Shown piece by piece: positions 1-11,900 of a stretch of 64,000 bases of DNA (its first letter is position 1; each line of letters opens with the position of its first letter). The notes under the pieces were generated by a model, which did not search any database, had not been told where the DNA came from, and saw nothing but the letters and a program-made list of their open reading frames with translations. The DNA is from Strix aluco (Eukaryota > Chordata > Aves > Strigiformes > Strigidae): positions 47,006,892-47,070,891 of the forward strand of contig NC_133971.1 in the NCBI RefSeq assembly GCF_031877795.1, written 5' to 3'. The position numbers and the translations under genes were made by a program.

Positions 1-3000
1 AACAAATACTGACCTTTACTTTACTTCCAAATTCAGGGCTCTGCTACAGGTGAACAATATGAAGAACAGAGCCTTCATATGACCTCTATTTCAGTAGGAG
101 GTTTTTGTACTCATCAAAAAACCACTTTTCTCTACTTTGTAGTTCCACAGATGAAATCAAAACATCTTTAGAAATGCCCTGGGGTCACTAAATTTGCTTG
201 CTTATACACCAGTAGGTCTCTACACAGAAAGTACCAGGTTGAATTACTGTTAAAATATGGAATTGTTTATATACCTCTTGCTAAATCCATGCAACAAATA
301 TGCAATGTAGTACAAACAATAAATTTATGAGTTACAGATTTTTTATAAGATACCAAAAAAAATGTTTTTCTTTGATGCTAATATTTATCTAATGAAATAC
401 AATGCAACACTACACAGTCACTGGCAATGCAATCCTCCCTTTCTTCACAGTAAAATATTATCTTTAGGTCAAATGAATGCATTTATACAAGGGTACCTTT
501 ATGTTAACTGCATGTTACTCTTGTTGTATGACAGCGGCAGACAATATACAGGTGGCTCTGTGGTTCTGAAAGAATGATTGGTCTATCTTGGAAAAAAATG
601 GATTTAAGAATTGTGATTAAAGTGATACTGTGCTATTCAGTCATGCCTGAAGACCTCATTAAATCAAAGTTCCTAGTGACATCAATGGCTATCTTGTCTG
701 AGCAAAGACTGATTAACAACTGCAGGACATTAGTCCTGGAAGCTCATGAACTCCATGAGGCCTATCACAATTAGCTTGTTGCCAGTTATAACTGGACCTC
801 ATCTACAGTTTGCAGAAAGAATCTCCTGTAATCACCTGCATTTTAAGGTTTAGCATTTATAGGTTTTTACTGTATATATTGTTTATTTTCACACAAGTAG
901 AAAGCACTGTAGTTTTGTGGTTGGTGGCTAGCATTTTGTGGCTTTATTGTATTTGTTTTAATATAGGAAAACTTCTAGAGCATATTTGCTTTGTGACATA
1001 ATGTCTTTATTATGTCTTGCAGAAATAATTGACCCAAATCTACTTAATATACACTATATCTATTGGTTAATTAGAACTTTAAGATGCAACAAATAAAACA
1101 CATTATTGACTTTTAAATCCTCAATCAAATAAATATTCACAGCTGCAATTTGCCAAAATTATTTACCTTTCAATAATGGATCACAAAGAGAATATGCACT
1201 ACAGACTCAAGTGAATGCCTTGGCCGCCACAAACAAATTACGAACACAAGAAAAAATAAGTGTTCTGGCTATCATTACAGTCTATAAATAGTTGATGTGG
1301 TCCTCCTTTAAAGATGTGTGATCTTCTACTTTAGTAGACTTTTTCAGTGCATAATTGACCTTGAGATGGAGAATAACCTCATAGTAGAGTGGCTTTTCTT
1401 TTAGGGAACAATGAATATAGATATTAAAGGATGTGCCTGTTGTCAATGATCATTGCTGAAATCTGCCTATACCACACTGGGACAATCAATTTTGTAAATG
1501 ATTGCAATAATCAAGGAAATTGCCTAATTTATAAATCCTGGCATACAGCATTTTAATGGATTCCTACATTTTAATGCTGATGCTTTCAAAGCCAAATGAA
1601 TTGTTGTCCAAGCTGTCACTACACAAAATGATAAAAACATTCAGTCTTGTGAGTAACTACATCTCATGGATATTCAGACCATCAGGCACATAATCACTCA
1701 TTAGTGAATTCTGTGATAGTTTCCAGTTACAAGTCAACAGCAAAAAGCCACAGTTTCCTTATGAAAAAGCCTCTGGCACCAAGGACTAAAAATAATTGAG
1801 TATTACTGAACTAATACATCAAAAAAATTTCCTAGCCTTCCTGGTCCAGGCAAGACAGCATACTGTTTCACTTTTCTTTTTTCCCCAGATATATAAAAAG
1901 AATAATCTGATTTCTATAACTAAGAGGCAGGTGCAACAACTTTTTGACCATGAATCACACCAGTGCAGGCACCATTCATATGGAAGGAGAACAAATGCAG
2001 TGTTTGGTTCCATTGCTGTTGCTGGTGGGTAATTCTGCCTAATCCTCTCTCCAACTTGCTCTCCACAGTTAAGCTGGTTCTACAGACATAGTTATACATG
2101 GATTGCTATTCTCAGTTAAACCTTAAGCAATTGATTTCAGCCAATAGTGGGCTGCCAGTACTTTACTTACTGCTCAATCTCACTAACCTGACATTTATGG
2201 TGTACTGATTGGCCTCTGTCAGTGGTGGTGGTTGTAAATTCACTTTGAAATGCTTTGTGTTAACAGCCTTCAACCAGGCTCTGAGACGAGTACGAGCAGG
2301 CAAGCTGACAATTGCTCGACCTCCTGCCCTTATTACAGTGAGTGAATCAGGCTTTGAGCCATTAGGCTGGAGCCCGAGGCCTACACAAAAAGGATTGACA
2401 TGACTAAAGGTCAACCTCTGTCACACATGTGTAACAATTTGGATAATGGAATTCTGTAACTTATCTGAAAAAGGTGCCAAATGAGTGTAAAGAAAGTATA
2501 CCCTGGGCTGAATTTTCCAGCTTTTATGTTAAGGGATTACTTAAAAGTCTACATTTTAAAGTCCATGCATGTTTGATGCCATGAAACCTTGGTGACCAAA
2601 GTGCATAAAGCAGTGATTGAGACAGCTCTGCAAAATATTGTACATCACTGCCACCCTGAAAAGTGTATGCTGCAGTTTCAGCTTATCAAATCTATAACCA
2701 ATGTATTATGGGCATCAGGTACGCAACACATTTTGGATATCCATCTATCTCATTAAAATACTGCCTTTATCCACCCACTTTTTTATCAAAAGTCAATAGA
2801 AATAATTCACTGTTAATGGTATCATAAATTAAGAGTAACTTCAGGCCTTACAAACTAGATTTCATCCAACAATGGAAATTGCTTTTACTAACTAATAAAA
2901 AAGAAAGGTCAAGAGTTTCTGTAATATCGGTGATTGGATCAGTTTTGAGCAATACGGAAAGGTAGTCATCAAATGAGGACAGAAATGAGCTTTTATATTA

Positions 3001-6000
3001 TTGTGTTCCATTTCAGTAATTTTTGCATATTGTATAATAGAATCTCCAAGGTGAGATTACATGCCATGGAAAAACAGACAGTCCCTGCATGATCTGGCAA
3101 TTTAGGAATAATTTTTTTCTGGGAATAACGTGTGTCCGGACACATGCATGTTCTGTGCAGTCCATAGAATTATTGTTTTCAGTAGCATTGTTGAGATTCT
3201 GGGGCCGTATCCAACTCCCCACCAAAGTTTATTCTAAACTTCACTTCGTTAAATAAGCAGAGAATCAGTCCCCATCCCAAATTAGATTTATTTTGTTGCA
3301 TGTGTGCTTAGGTTTATTTATCTGCTCAGACATAAAATCGATACCTGGTGTACATGGAATAAACATACCAAAAACTCAGAGATACATGAAGATAAGGTGT
3401 GAAGAAGTCTTATAAAAATCACAGAGTTTCTAAAAGAAAGATCCAATTTTAGTTTAGCTTTTCTAAGAATAAGAATTACCAAACACAAAGTGCCTTTTAT
3501 ATTTGAGATGAAACTAAGTTTATATTGACCCTAAGGAATCTATAACTTACAAAAGTTATCTGGAAAAATGTGATACTAAGTGATACAGAAATACTAATAA
3601 AGCAAGTTGCTTTATAGCAGCTTAGCGCAATTTTCTTCTAAGGTACATAATTAAAGGAGCTGTGGTGCTCAGTGTGGTCTTACTGAACTTTCAGCTTAGC
3701 AAGCTACTGAAGAGAACATTAGGGATATTTCCGGTAGGCAGTCTGTGAACTTAAAATTCATATAAAAATAAAAATTATTGTGCTTTTTTATAGAAAATAA
3801 ATCCAAGGGTGGTACACCACACAAACTCCTCAGAAAAGGCAAAACAAAACAACAGAATGGCACTAGCTGTTACTCTGCATAATTTAAGATATAATAGTAA
3901 TATAACTAAGGGGTTTTTTCAAGACAAAATTATTTGATTTTCATGAACATGACATATTTGAAACAGGGCTGTCAAGCAGTCTAGAATACTAGATGATGGA
4001 TTGCTGAGAAACATAATTTTCACTTTAATAGAACTATAGCATGCACATAATTCTATCCCCCAGTGTTTTGCTATAACAGCGAATTTAGTCCAAAACTACA
4101 GCCTTGAGAATCTGAATACAAATCTATCACCATAACTGGAATGAGTGTTTCAGTTGAAAGGTAAGGATTCTCTTTGCATATTAATTTGTACAGAAATGTA
4201 CAGTACTGCTGCATAGACTCTGGCCAGCATGTGTCCCAGCAAAATGCCTGTTCTTGGTCCAGATGAAGTCAAAGATGGTGTTTTCTTTGACTTCAGTTGA
4301 GGCACGAAAAAGCCAATAAGGACCCAAATGGTACTTTATTAAAGTGACATGAACGCTTCCTAGTAGTGCCAGTTAATCCTGTCCATTTAAGGGGAAAATC
4401 AGTAACACAGGTTTAACATTTTGTAATTACTAATGGATGCCCTACTATATGTATATTTTGCTCATCCCTGTAAAAAAACCTAACATATGAAAAAACATTT
4501 CTTCCAGAAAAGCAAAACTTAAATTAAGTCAAGTTAGAATAAAGTGAGATAATATATTTGACATTCTTGGGCCATTCAAAGAAAGAAAAATCTATTTGAC
4601 CTCTGACGAAAAAAAATCAGGAAAGACAGCAATCTGTTTTTCAGGCAAATGAAGAAAAGGAAACTGTAAGAATCTATCCTTTGACATATCTGTCAGTAAA
4701 AGTTTTTTCATGTAAACTGCATTTGCAGAGGAAAAGGCCATTTAAAATTTAGTTGTTTCCAGAATCACACAGAACCAATGTTCGGAGCCTGAAAAACTTT
4801 GACTACTAAAATCCATAAGCCTTTCTAAACTTCTGTATTTTATTCTAATAGAATTTAAGAGTATATCGTATACATTCCGTAAGTCGACTCTTATTAAATT
4901 TTGATGTTAAACAGAAAGGGGAAACCATGTGGAACCAGATTAATTTATCTCCAGGGAGTAAGGACACATTAATAATTGAGATAATGTTTTCATATACGTT
5001 GGAATCAAATGTGCCTTTTCACTTCTTCATTAGAAAACACATTAGGGGAAAATTATCTCATTCTCATCAGTAAGACCTAATTGCTGAGAAAGTCTCTGTT
5101 TTCTTTGTAATAACAAAAGGATTGTTCTCATTACTTCAAAATGGAAAAAAAAAAAAAAGAAAAAGGAGAAAAAAGATCTGAAATATTATCAAGCAGTGCT
5201 GGAATAAATGCCTGTATTACCAAAGAGAGTGTTTACTTAATACACCCAGTCCTGTTTTTGTTTTAAACAAATCAGAGTTTATTGTATTTTTATAAAATAC
5301 AAGCAAACTCTGGATTGGATAGAAGTGGGCCAAAGGGGGGAAAAAAAAGAACTACAGCTGAAAATGACTAATATTTTTGGCTTTCTGAAAGGCTGATCTT
5401 TCTGTAAGTTATAAAAAATTATCTTGGCTGATTGTGAGAGAACTCTATAATTTCTCATGAACACCCATAGGTGTCAAGGCCTGTTGTGAGGTAATGGAAT
5501 GGTATGTAATTTACTCTGAATCGCTCTGCATTATGCTGTATGGATTACATACAAAGCAAACATTGAGTGCATGGTGGGAACACTTGTGCAGACAGACTGA
5601 AGCATATTTCCATAGCGTTGAACTATACATCAAATGCAGTGCTTCTGATGTTTCCCACAACAAAGACAATTAAAAAAGCGCCACCAAATCAGTAACTATG
5701 CTGAAGTCTTTGCAACAGCCCTTCTATTTAGCTGATGTACACTGAAAACAAAGAACAGTATGTATCAACTTTACTTTGCAGTGCTGAGAGAAAAAAAATG
5801 TTAGAATGTAATTTACAGTACTAAGAAAAAGAAGTTCTCTCTGTAAGGTCCATCAAGACCTAATGCTGAATAAGTGATCTGTGGACATACTTGTATTCAC
5901 AGCTATTTGAAAAGAGCAGTGGGAGAATTGACTAAAGCCACAACTTTATAAAGGGACAATGATGAGACATTCCTTTAAGGTTAACAGTGATTTAATCCAC

Positions 6001-8652
6001 ACTCCTGTACCATATAGACTAAAATACAGACTGTTCAGATACATACTTTCGATTGATTTATTGTCATAGGTCAGCTTTGTAAAATCACACACACATTCTA
6101 ATTACTTTCTTTTGCTATACTTTTTCTTTATCAAATATTAGTTTTCTGATAGATAAAACATACCAAATTGAAAGACAGAACAAATGAGAAACGGCCAAAA
6201 CTTTTCTCTAGAGCTTAGACTATGCGATTCTTAGCTAACAATTTTTGCCATTAACAAAAATAATCCAAGACCATGAGCTGCCCACAATACCTCCCCCCAA
6301 AAAACCTAAGTTTACTTATTATTTTTAAGATAATTCACTTAAAATACACACACTCATTTTGCTAGCCAACAGGAAATCTGTGTTGTGTGTTAAGAACAGA
6401 AGAGCAAACCCACACAAAAACTCAGCTGACAGCCATCAATGGCTTGAATCTGGAACTTACATCTGTACTATTTCTAATTTTTACTTAACATGTTTTGGTT
6501 CTTTGCTTTTGGCTTTTCCCCCAACAACTTCCCTTCTTTCATTGCTGCAAACCAATGTTTATGTTCATCTGAAATTAGACTAAAAAATTCTTGTCTATTT
6601 AAAAAAGATACTATCAATATTTACAACTTAACTTACATAAAACTGATTCATAATAATAATAAAAATAATTAATATTGTAAATATTTAAGAATAATGTAAA
6701 ATTCTCTAACTTCATTTATTTTAGCTAAATTTTAATGTTTTATGTAATTTGACAATCTGGAAATCTTATTTATTTCATTATTTTATATTCTGTTAATTAG
6801 CACAATCTAAACCACAAAACACCTCTTAACAATGCAAATAAAGCCTCCAACATCATTATAGAATGTTCCGTAAAAAAATATTTTATTAATAACATATCCC
6901 AAAATGATCTCATTATAATCACTGGGCTTTGGTAGGCACAGATTTAAGTCTGATTTATTAATATCTGCTATACAAGAGAAATTCCATCCGCACTGAAGGC
7001 AGCAACAAAACTCCGAATGATTGCAAGTCATCCAGTTGTACTGAGTACATTTAGGTGTGTTCTGAGGCTGATCTTTTACTCTTTAATTTGAAATTCTCCC
7101 ACCTGCCACATTGACTCTTTGGGGTAAATACTCTGAGACAAAATTTCTTTGAGACAAAAATGTGTTATTTACTATTTGTTTGCATATAGGAAATGCATAG
7201 GAGCTCCTACTCATAGAAAGAAATCACACATATTAGGTAGTATGCAAAAATAGAACATACTGATTAAAAGACCCGAGGATCTGACAACCTAAATATTCAC
7301 AGGTTTTCTGTGAACAAGTGCTATACACCACATCCTGGCTCCATAACACCAAATATCTTTTAAAAATTCATTCACTTTTACTATATACCCACTCAAGACA
7401 GCAAAAGCACTCTCTGCACCATCATGGACTCGTCAGGTTTCTAACCAGCAAGCACACCCCCTTATATTCTAAAGATTTGGATTTGGTCTAGATGAGTAAA
7501 TGTCACTTGCAGATGTGTGGGCACATTTCTACCGACTCTCCTGAGCAGTTAGTCTTGAGGTGAGAAGAAGCTGCAGCTACTGAGGACTAAGCAGAGTTAA
7601 GAAATGACACCATTCAGCACAAAGCCAGTAAGAAATGATCGGCAAAATACTAGGCTGTTTCTGTAGATAAGAAGTACTGACACACACAGCGATTATATGT
7701 GTTCCTTATTAATTATCAGGTCTGTGTGTAAAATGAGCATATACTGTCTTTTCCTTCTAAATCAACACAAGATGCTGTTGTTAGCATCTGCGTACAAACT
7801 ATACCTAAGCACAAAACTCCAGTGCTTCACTGGAGAAAATGTACATGGTCATGAACAGTAACAGCCATGGATGTCCCTGTACAGCCAAAGGAATACAATG
7901 GCGGGTTTATGATCCGTTCTGCCAAACCAGAGTCAGTGTTCATCGCAAAATAAACCACTATCACAGTCTGAATGTTTTCATATCAATTATCACCATTACC
8001 CTTTCTAAGATGGTGACAAATACAAAAAAATAACATCTTCAGAGAGCTGAAAGTGGCTTTCACACAAAAGCACTGAAAGCATCGTTAGGGGAATGCACGG
8101 TCGGTGCAGGACCAGAGTCGAACTAAATTGTGAACAAGCACTAATAGCTTCACTGTGCAAATAGCAGGGCTGTAGAATAGGCTCCTGCACTTGGTTCAGC
8201 AGCTTTTGTGGACTGTCTGTAGGCCACAGCGATGGTGAATACGCAATCTCAGCCCACATATTCTGCTCAGACTAAGATGATACAGCTGGTACTGTGCCCT
8301 GAGAGCTCTGTCAGCTCTTGTTACTCAGGTCAAAATGTAAAGAGCACCTTGTGTTGTAGCCTTCAGTCTTCTCTGGCCATGTCTCTCAATTCTGCATTAC
8401 AGCACCTGTAACAATCTGCTCTTCCTATTGAAAACAATTGGAGCTTTGAGGTGTCCACTGGTTTTCTGGCTGCCTCCAGTGCAGCTAGGCTTTTGCTTGC
8501 ACTGGCTACATTTTCAAATCTGCTGGGTCAGCTTACTGAAATTGTGGGGTTTTTTTCACAGCTAGTGAACCGTGCTAGTACTACCTACAATCACACTCAA
8601 TGTCTACTTCAAAAGAATGAAATTTGACAAGGAAAGAAAGATGGTAACTTAC
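1..8652 (-). other. PRDM6: PRDM6 intron 3 (5' part only; continues off the left edge)
   Basis: This AT-rich stretch lies downstream (minus sense) of the donor GTAAGT at 8652-8647. No further PRDM6 coding exon was recognised in it: none of the expected PR/SET remainder or zinc-finger sequence appears in the minus-strand frames, so those exons lie beyond position 1. No interspersed repeat was recognised. Most of it is unique sequence with short A/T runs. The one exception in composition is the exon-like block at 2188-2380, listed separately. Confidence 0.8.
2188..2380 (-). other. Exon-like open block of unknown identity inside PRDM6 intron 3
   Basis: On the minus strand this 193-nt block is preceded by a pyrimidine-rich acceptor (TCCTTTTTGTGTAG, AG at 2382-2381) and followed by a donor CAG|GTTAGT at 2187. 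The minus frame is open from 2414 to 2163. Within the block it encodes about 64 residues rich in Arg, Lys and Pro, including IRAGGRAIVSLPARTR and VNLQPPPLTEANQY. The frame would be entered after the first base of a codon and left after the second. The block is visibly richer in G+C and CpG than its AT-rich surroundings, and the plus strand is also open (2209-2403). I do not recognise the protein. Spliced directly after PRDM6 exon 3 it would be read in another frame and reach a stop after about 15 codons, so it is not an ordinary in-frame PRDM6 exon. It could be an alternative or poison exon, an exon of a nested gene, an exapted repeat, or a conserved regulatory element. Confidence 0.35.
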
Positions 8653-8960
8653 TTCCCAGAGATGCTGAGTGTTCCTGATGGCTCCCGCCTGAACCTTCTC
8701 TGGCAAGAGCAGGATTCCCTGGAAGGGCCCAATCCAGGTGCCCTGCTGGATCCGCTGCGCCGCACAAATGCCGTAGGCCAGGCCAGGCACTGTGCTGGTG
8801 CACAGGCACACCTCCCGGGGCAGGTCCCGGAGCCACTCCGGGATCTCAGGTGGCGGGGCTGCTGCGGCAGCACTGCTGGTGCCCACCAGACGGCGCAGGG
8901 AGTGGAGGGGCCCGTGCATGGGGCACTCGCCGTTGCGATTATCGGCACACATGTCACATC
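8653..8960 (-). CDS. PRDM6: PRDM6 exon 3 (zinc knuckle and start of PR/SET domain, residues 176-278)
   Basis: The acceptor is TTTGCCCCACAG (AG at 8962-8961) and the donor is GAA|GTAAGT (8652-8647). The 308-nt exon completes Arg176 and encodes 102 further residues. C177-x2-C180-x7-C188-x2-H191 forms a zinc-knuckle-like cluster just before the PR/SET domain, as seen in several PRDM proteins. An Ala run (about 205-210) and [13 protein letters not shown] link it to the SET start. The SET N-terminal strands are visible as [18 protein letters not shown] and [18 protein letters not shown]. The exon ends with NTQHLWE, where the family also has an exon border. Its residues are nearly identical to what I recall of mammalian PRDM6, which argues for strong selection. 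Confidence 0.96.
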
Positions 8961-11900
8961 CTGTGGGGCAAAGGGGAAAAAACACTATCAATGCGGTGCT
9001 GCTGGCCACCACCATGACCACTGCCACGGGCAAGATCATGCAGATCCCTCTACCCCTCCTATTACTTCATGGCAGCTCAGCACTCATACCCACCGTGTGC
9101 TTTTGCATGTTGCTGAGGATGGTTTTCCTAATCTCACCAAAGAAATCCCAAAGGCTGAGCAGAAACCCTGCAGACGTTTTGCAAGCCTGGTGTGTTCACA
9201 GACCTGCCAAGACTCATTTATTTTAACACAGTTTTTAAGGTTCATTTTTTTGCTAGTATAAATAGCACATTTAAACCGTTTCAGTGAGACATTTTAAAAC
9301 ACAGTCATAACGCCTTAGAAGTCCCCCTCATTTGCCTTACCACAGCTCAGCCTAAGGATTTAATTGAAACAGGATTTAACTTCATCCTTATTTTAAATGA
9401 ATATTTGCTCTACTTTTCACATTAATGTGTGTTCATGCCTGCCTGTTTAGAAAATAAAATAGCAGAACCTCATGAATGACAGATGGGAGCATGCATGGAC
9501 ATTTACTTTCTTATAGCTGAATCGAATTTTTATATTGAAATTATGCAGCAAATATTACTGATTCATAGCACACATTTGAAATTTTTTTATTGAATGGGAA
9601 TGCATGTTCTTTGCCTGCTACGTGTAGCTGAGGCTAATAACAAAACCATCATGTCTGGTTTTGTGACTAACTGCCATGAAAAAGACCAGTTTGTAAAAAT
9701 GTTAATTTCCCTAACAGCTCTTAATAACCAATTATGCTTCTCTATTTTGGGAAGAGCCTACTGTGATTTTTCTTTTTTGAGCAAAGAAAATTTTGGTTGA
9801 ATGTTTCCGCTGCACACTATTGCACATGCCATGAGCGTACAACTTCCAGGAAACTATTTCATGCTTTAGAAAATCCATTTCTCTGGAGGTATGCTGAGTT
9901 AACATAACAATGAATCTATTGAAATAGGTTACCGTCTTCTGCACATTTCACTTTTGTAGCACAGTAAAATTCTTCATATAAATTTATTCCAGAAATACAA
10001 AGAAAAAACCATAACTATGCCATAGTACTCAGGTAGCAGTCCTAGATCTTCCCCCTAATACTTTTCTACAACCTACACCCATTCTTAGAAAAATAAAGCA
10101 CAGTATTCACTATAGAAGCTGGAGCTTCTTGGTCTAAGCCACAGATTTAGACTTGCTAGATTGCCTGTAACCACAGTTTCAATCCTCAGGGGGACTGACT
10201 CAGCTGTTCTTCTTTCCGAGGTGGTTATAGTATGTATTATGCAGGCCTCTTTCCTACAGAGCCTTCAAAGGAAAACGTTCAGTAAAAGCTGCTACAGGAT
10301 AACAAAAGCTGCATTTTCAATATGGCCTCTATTTGCATTCTCCAACTTTAGACACACTGTTTCCTGTTGTCCTCTTTTAAATTGTACCGTACAAAAACGA
10401 TGCATTCAGCAATATGAAAATATTTGAAAGTTACACGTGAAAGCTAATTTCCCTCAAAATCATTACACCTTCGAGTCTTGAAGGAAATGCACGCATCCCT
10501 ACTCGGTGCTCGTCTGTTCAAGTTCTCCACCCGTGACACCGATTACAGATTTTAGCAGACAGCAAGCCAGCCAGCCCTGCGATGGGTGTTACTCTGATGG
10601 GTGCCCCTGCGGAAGGTGGCCTGCATGCGCAGGTCGCCCCATGCCATCCCCTGCATGCCGCGCCGGGACAGGAGGGCCGGAGGGGGGGTCCCTTGCCGGC
10701 AAGGCGGTGCAGTGGGAGGGCCACGCAGAACAAAGCCCCCTAGTGGGAACCGTGCTTAGATTGGCCCAAAAAATGCCTTTTGGCTGGAGGGTTAAAACCC
10801 GCCCTTAACAATATAATCCCTGTCGCAGAATGACTCTTTTGCTGGGTTAAGCCGCAACTGCAGAGGAGTTTTGCTCGCTCAGCCACATCAATTAGAGGTG
10901 GCTAGAGGATGAGATTTGCAGGACCCCAGGGAAAAGGTTTCTGGCTAGTCCTGAGAGAAGATTATTATGCAGCAGATATTCCTACAGCCATTCCCAGACA
11001 TGATGAATAAAAGGCAGCAAGTACATGCCAGGGTTTTTTGTTGTTGTTGTTATTTCCATAGCTAGTTTGGAAAGTGAGGTATCACCACAACATCTTTTCT
11101 TTCCTCTTCAAAACCAGTTATCAAGAAACCCTGTGGTTTTGACATACTCAGAAATTTCAGGGCCTGCATTGGAGTTTGGCATTGGAAATCATAAGGGAAA
11201 AGATCTCACATAGGAAAAAAGAAAAATAAAACCCAACCCCAAACAGGTTGGCATGTGAGTATGCCTTAAACAAATCCAGCATTTTATCATGCAAAGCTAG
11301 AAAAAAAACATCTGAGGGGAAAACTGAGGGCTTAAAGAGAGGATGTCTAACATGATGCCAATTAACACTCAGGGCAGGCCCTTGAATCCAACCTGTTCGC
11401 ACTCTTTGCCCATCCTCTAGAAGCATAACTCTCCTCCCAAATACCTAATTATTAATTACTTTCCTAGAGACACTGTGCCTCTGTATCAACTTACATTAAA
11501 CATGCTACAGCATTTTCATTACTCCAGCCAGGCAATTTCAGTGTCAATTTCCTGCATCCTGCCACCATATATATGCATAAATTTTCATGCGCACAGCTTT
11601 TAGTACCTGCCTAGAACAAGGATTTCTTCACTTTGTCCTGACAATATGTGCACATGAGTGTGGATAAAACATTTTATTTCTACCTCTTCAAGGAAAAGAA
11701 ATGAAGAAATTGACAAGGAGTATAAATGAACCCTGTGTCACTGTCATTTACTGTTACAGAAAAGTCACACATGGTGATATTTATTTTCCACTATCCAAAA
11801 CCACTGGTAATGTCTTAATGCTTGGCAGCAGCAGTATCTGATCTCCTGCTGTGTTCCTTTCCTTTTGTCCTGCCAAAGCTGAAAATTTGGAAAATGGGAC

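Noticed and set aside
8572-9261. 229-codon plus-strand frame and the 102-codon alternate minus frame
   Set aside because: Shadows of PRDM6 exon 3; the true frame has splice borders and family similarity.
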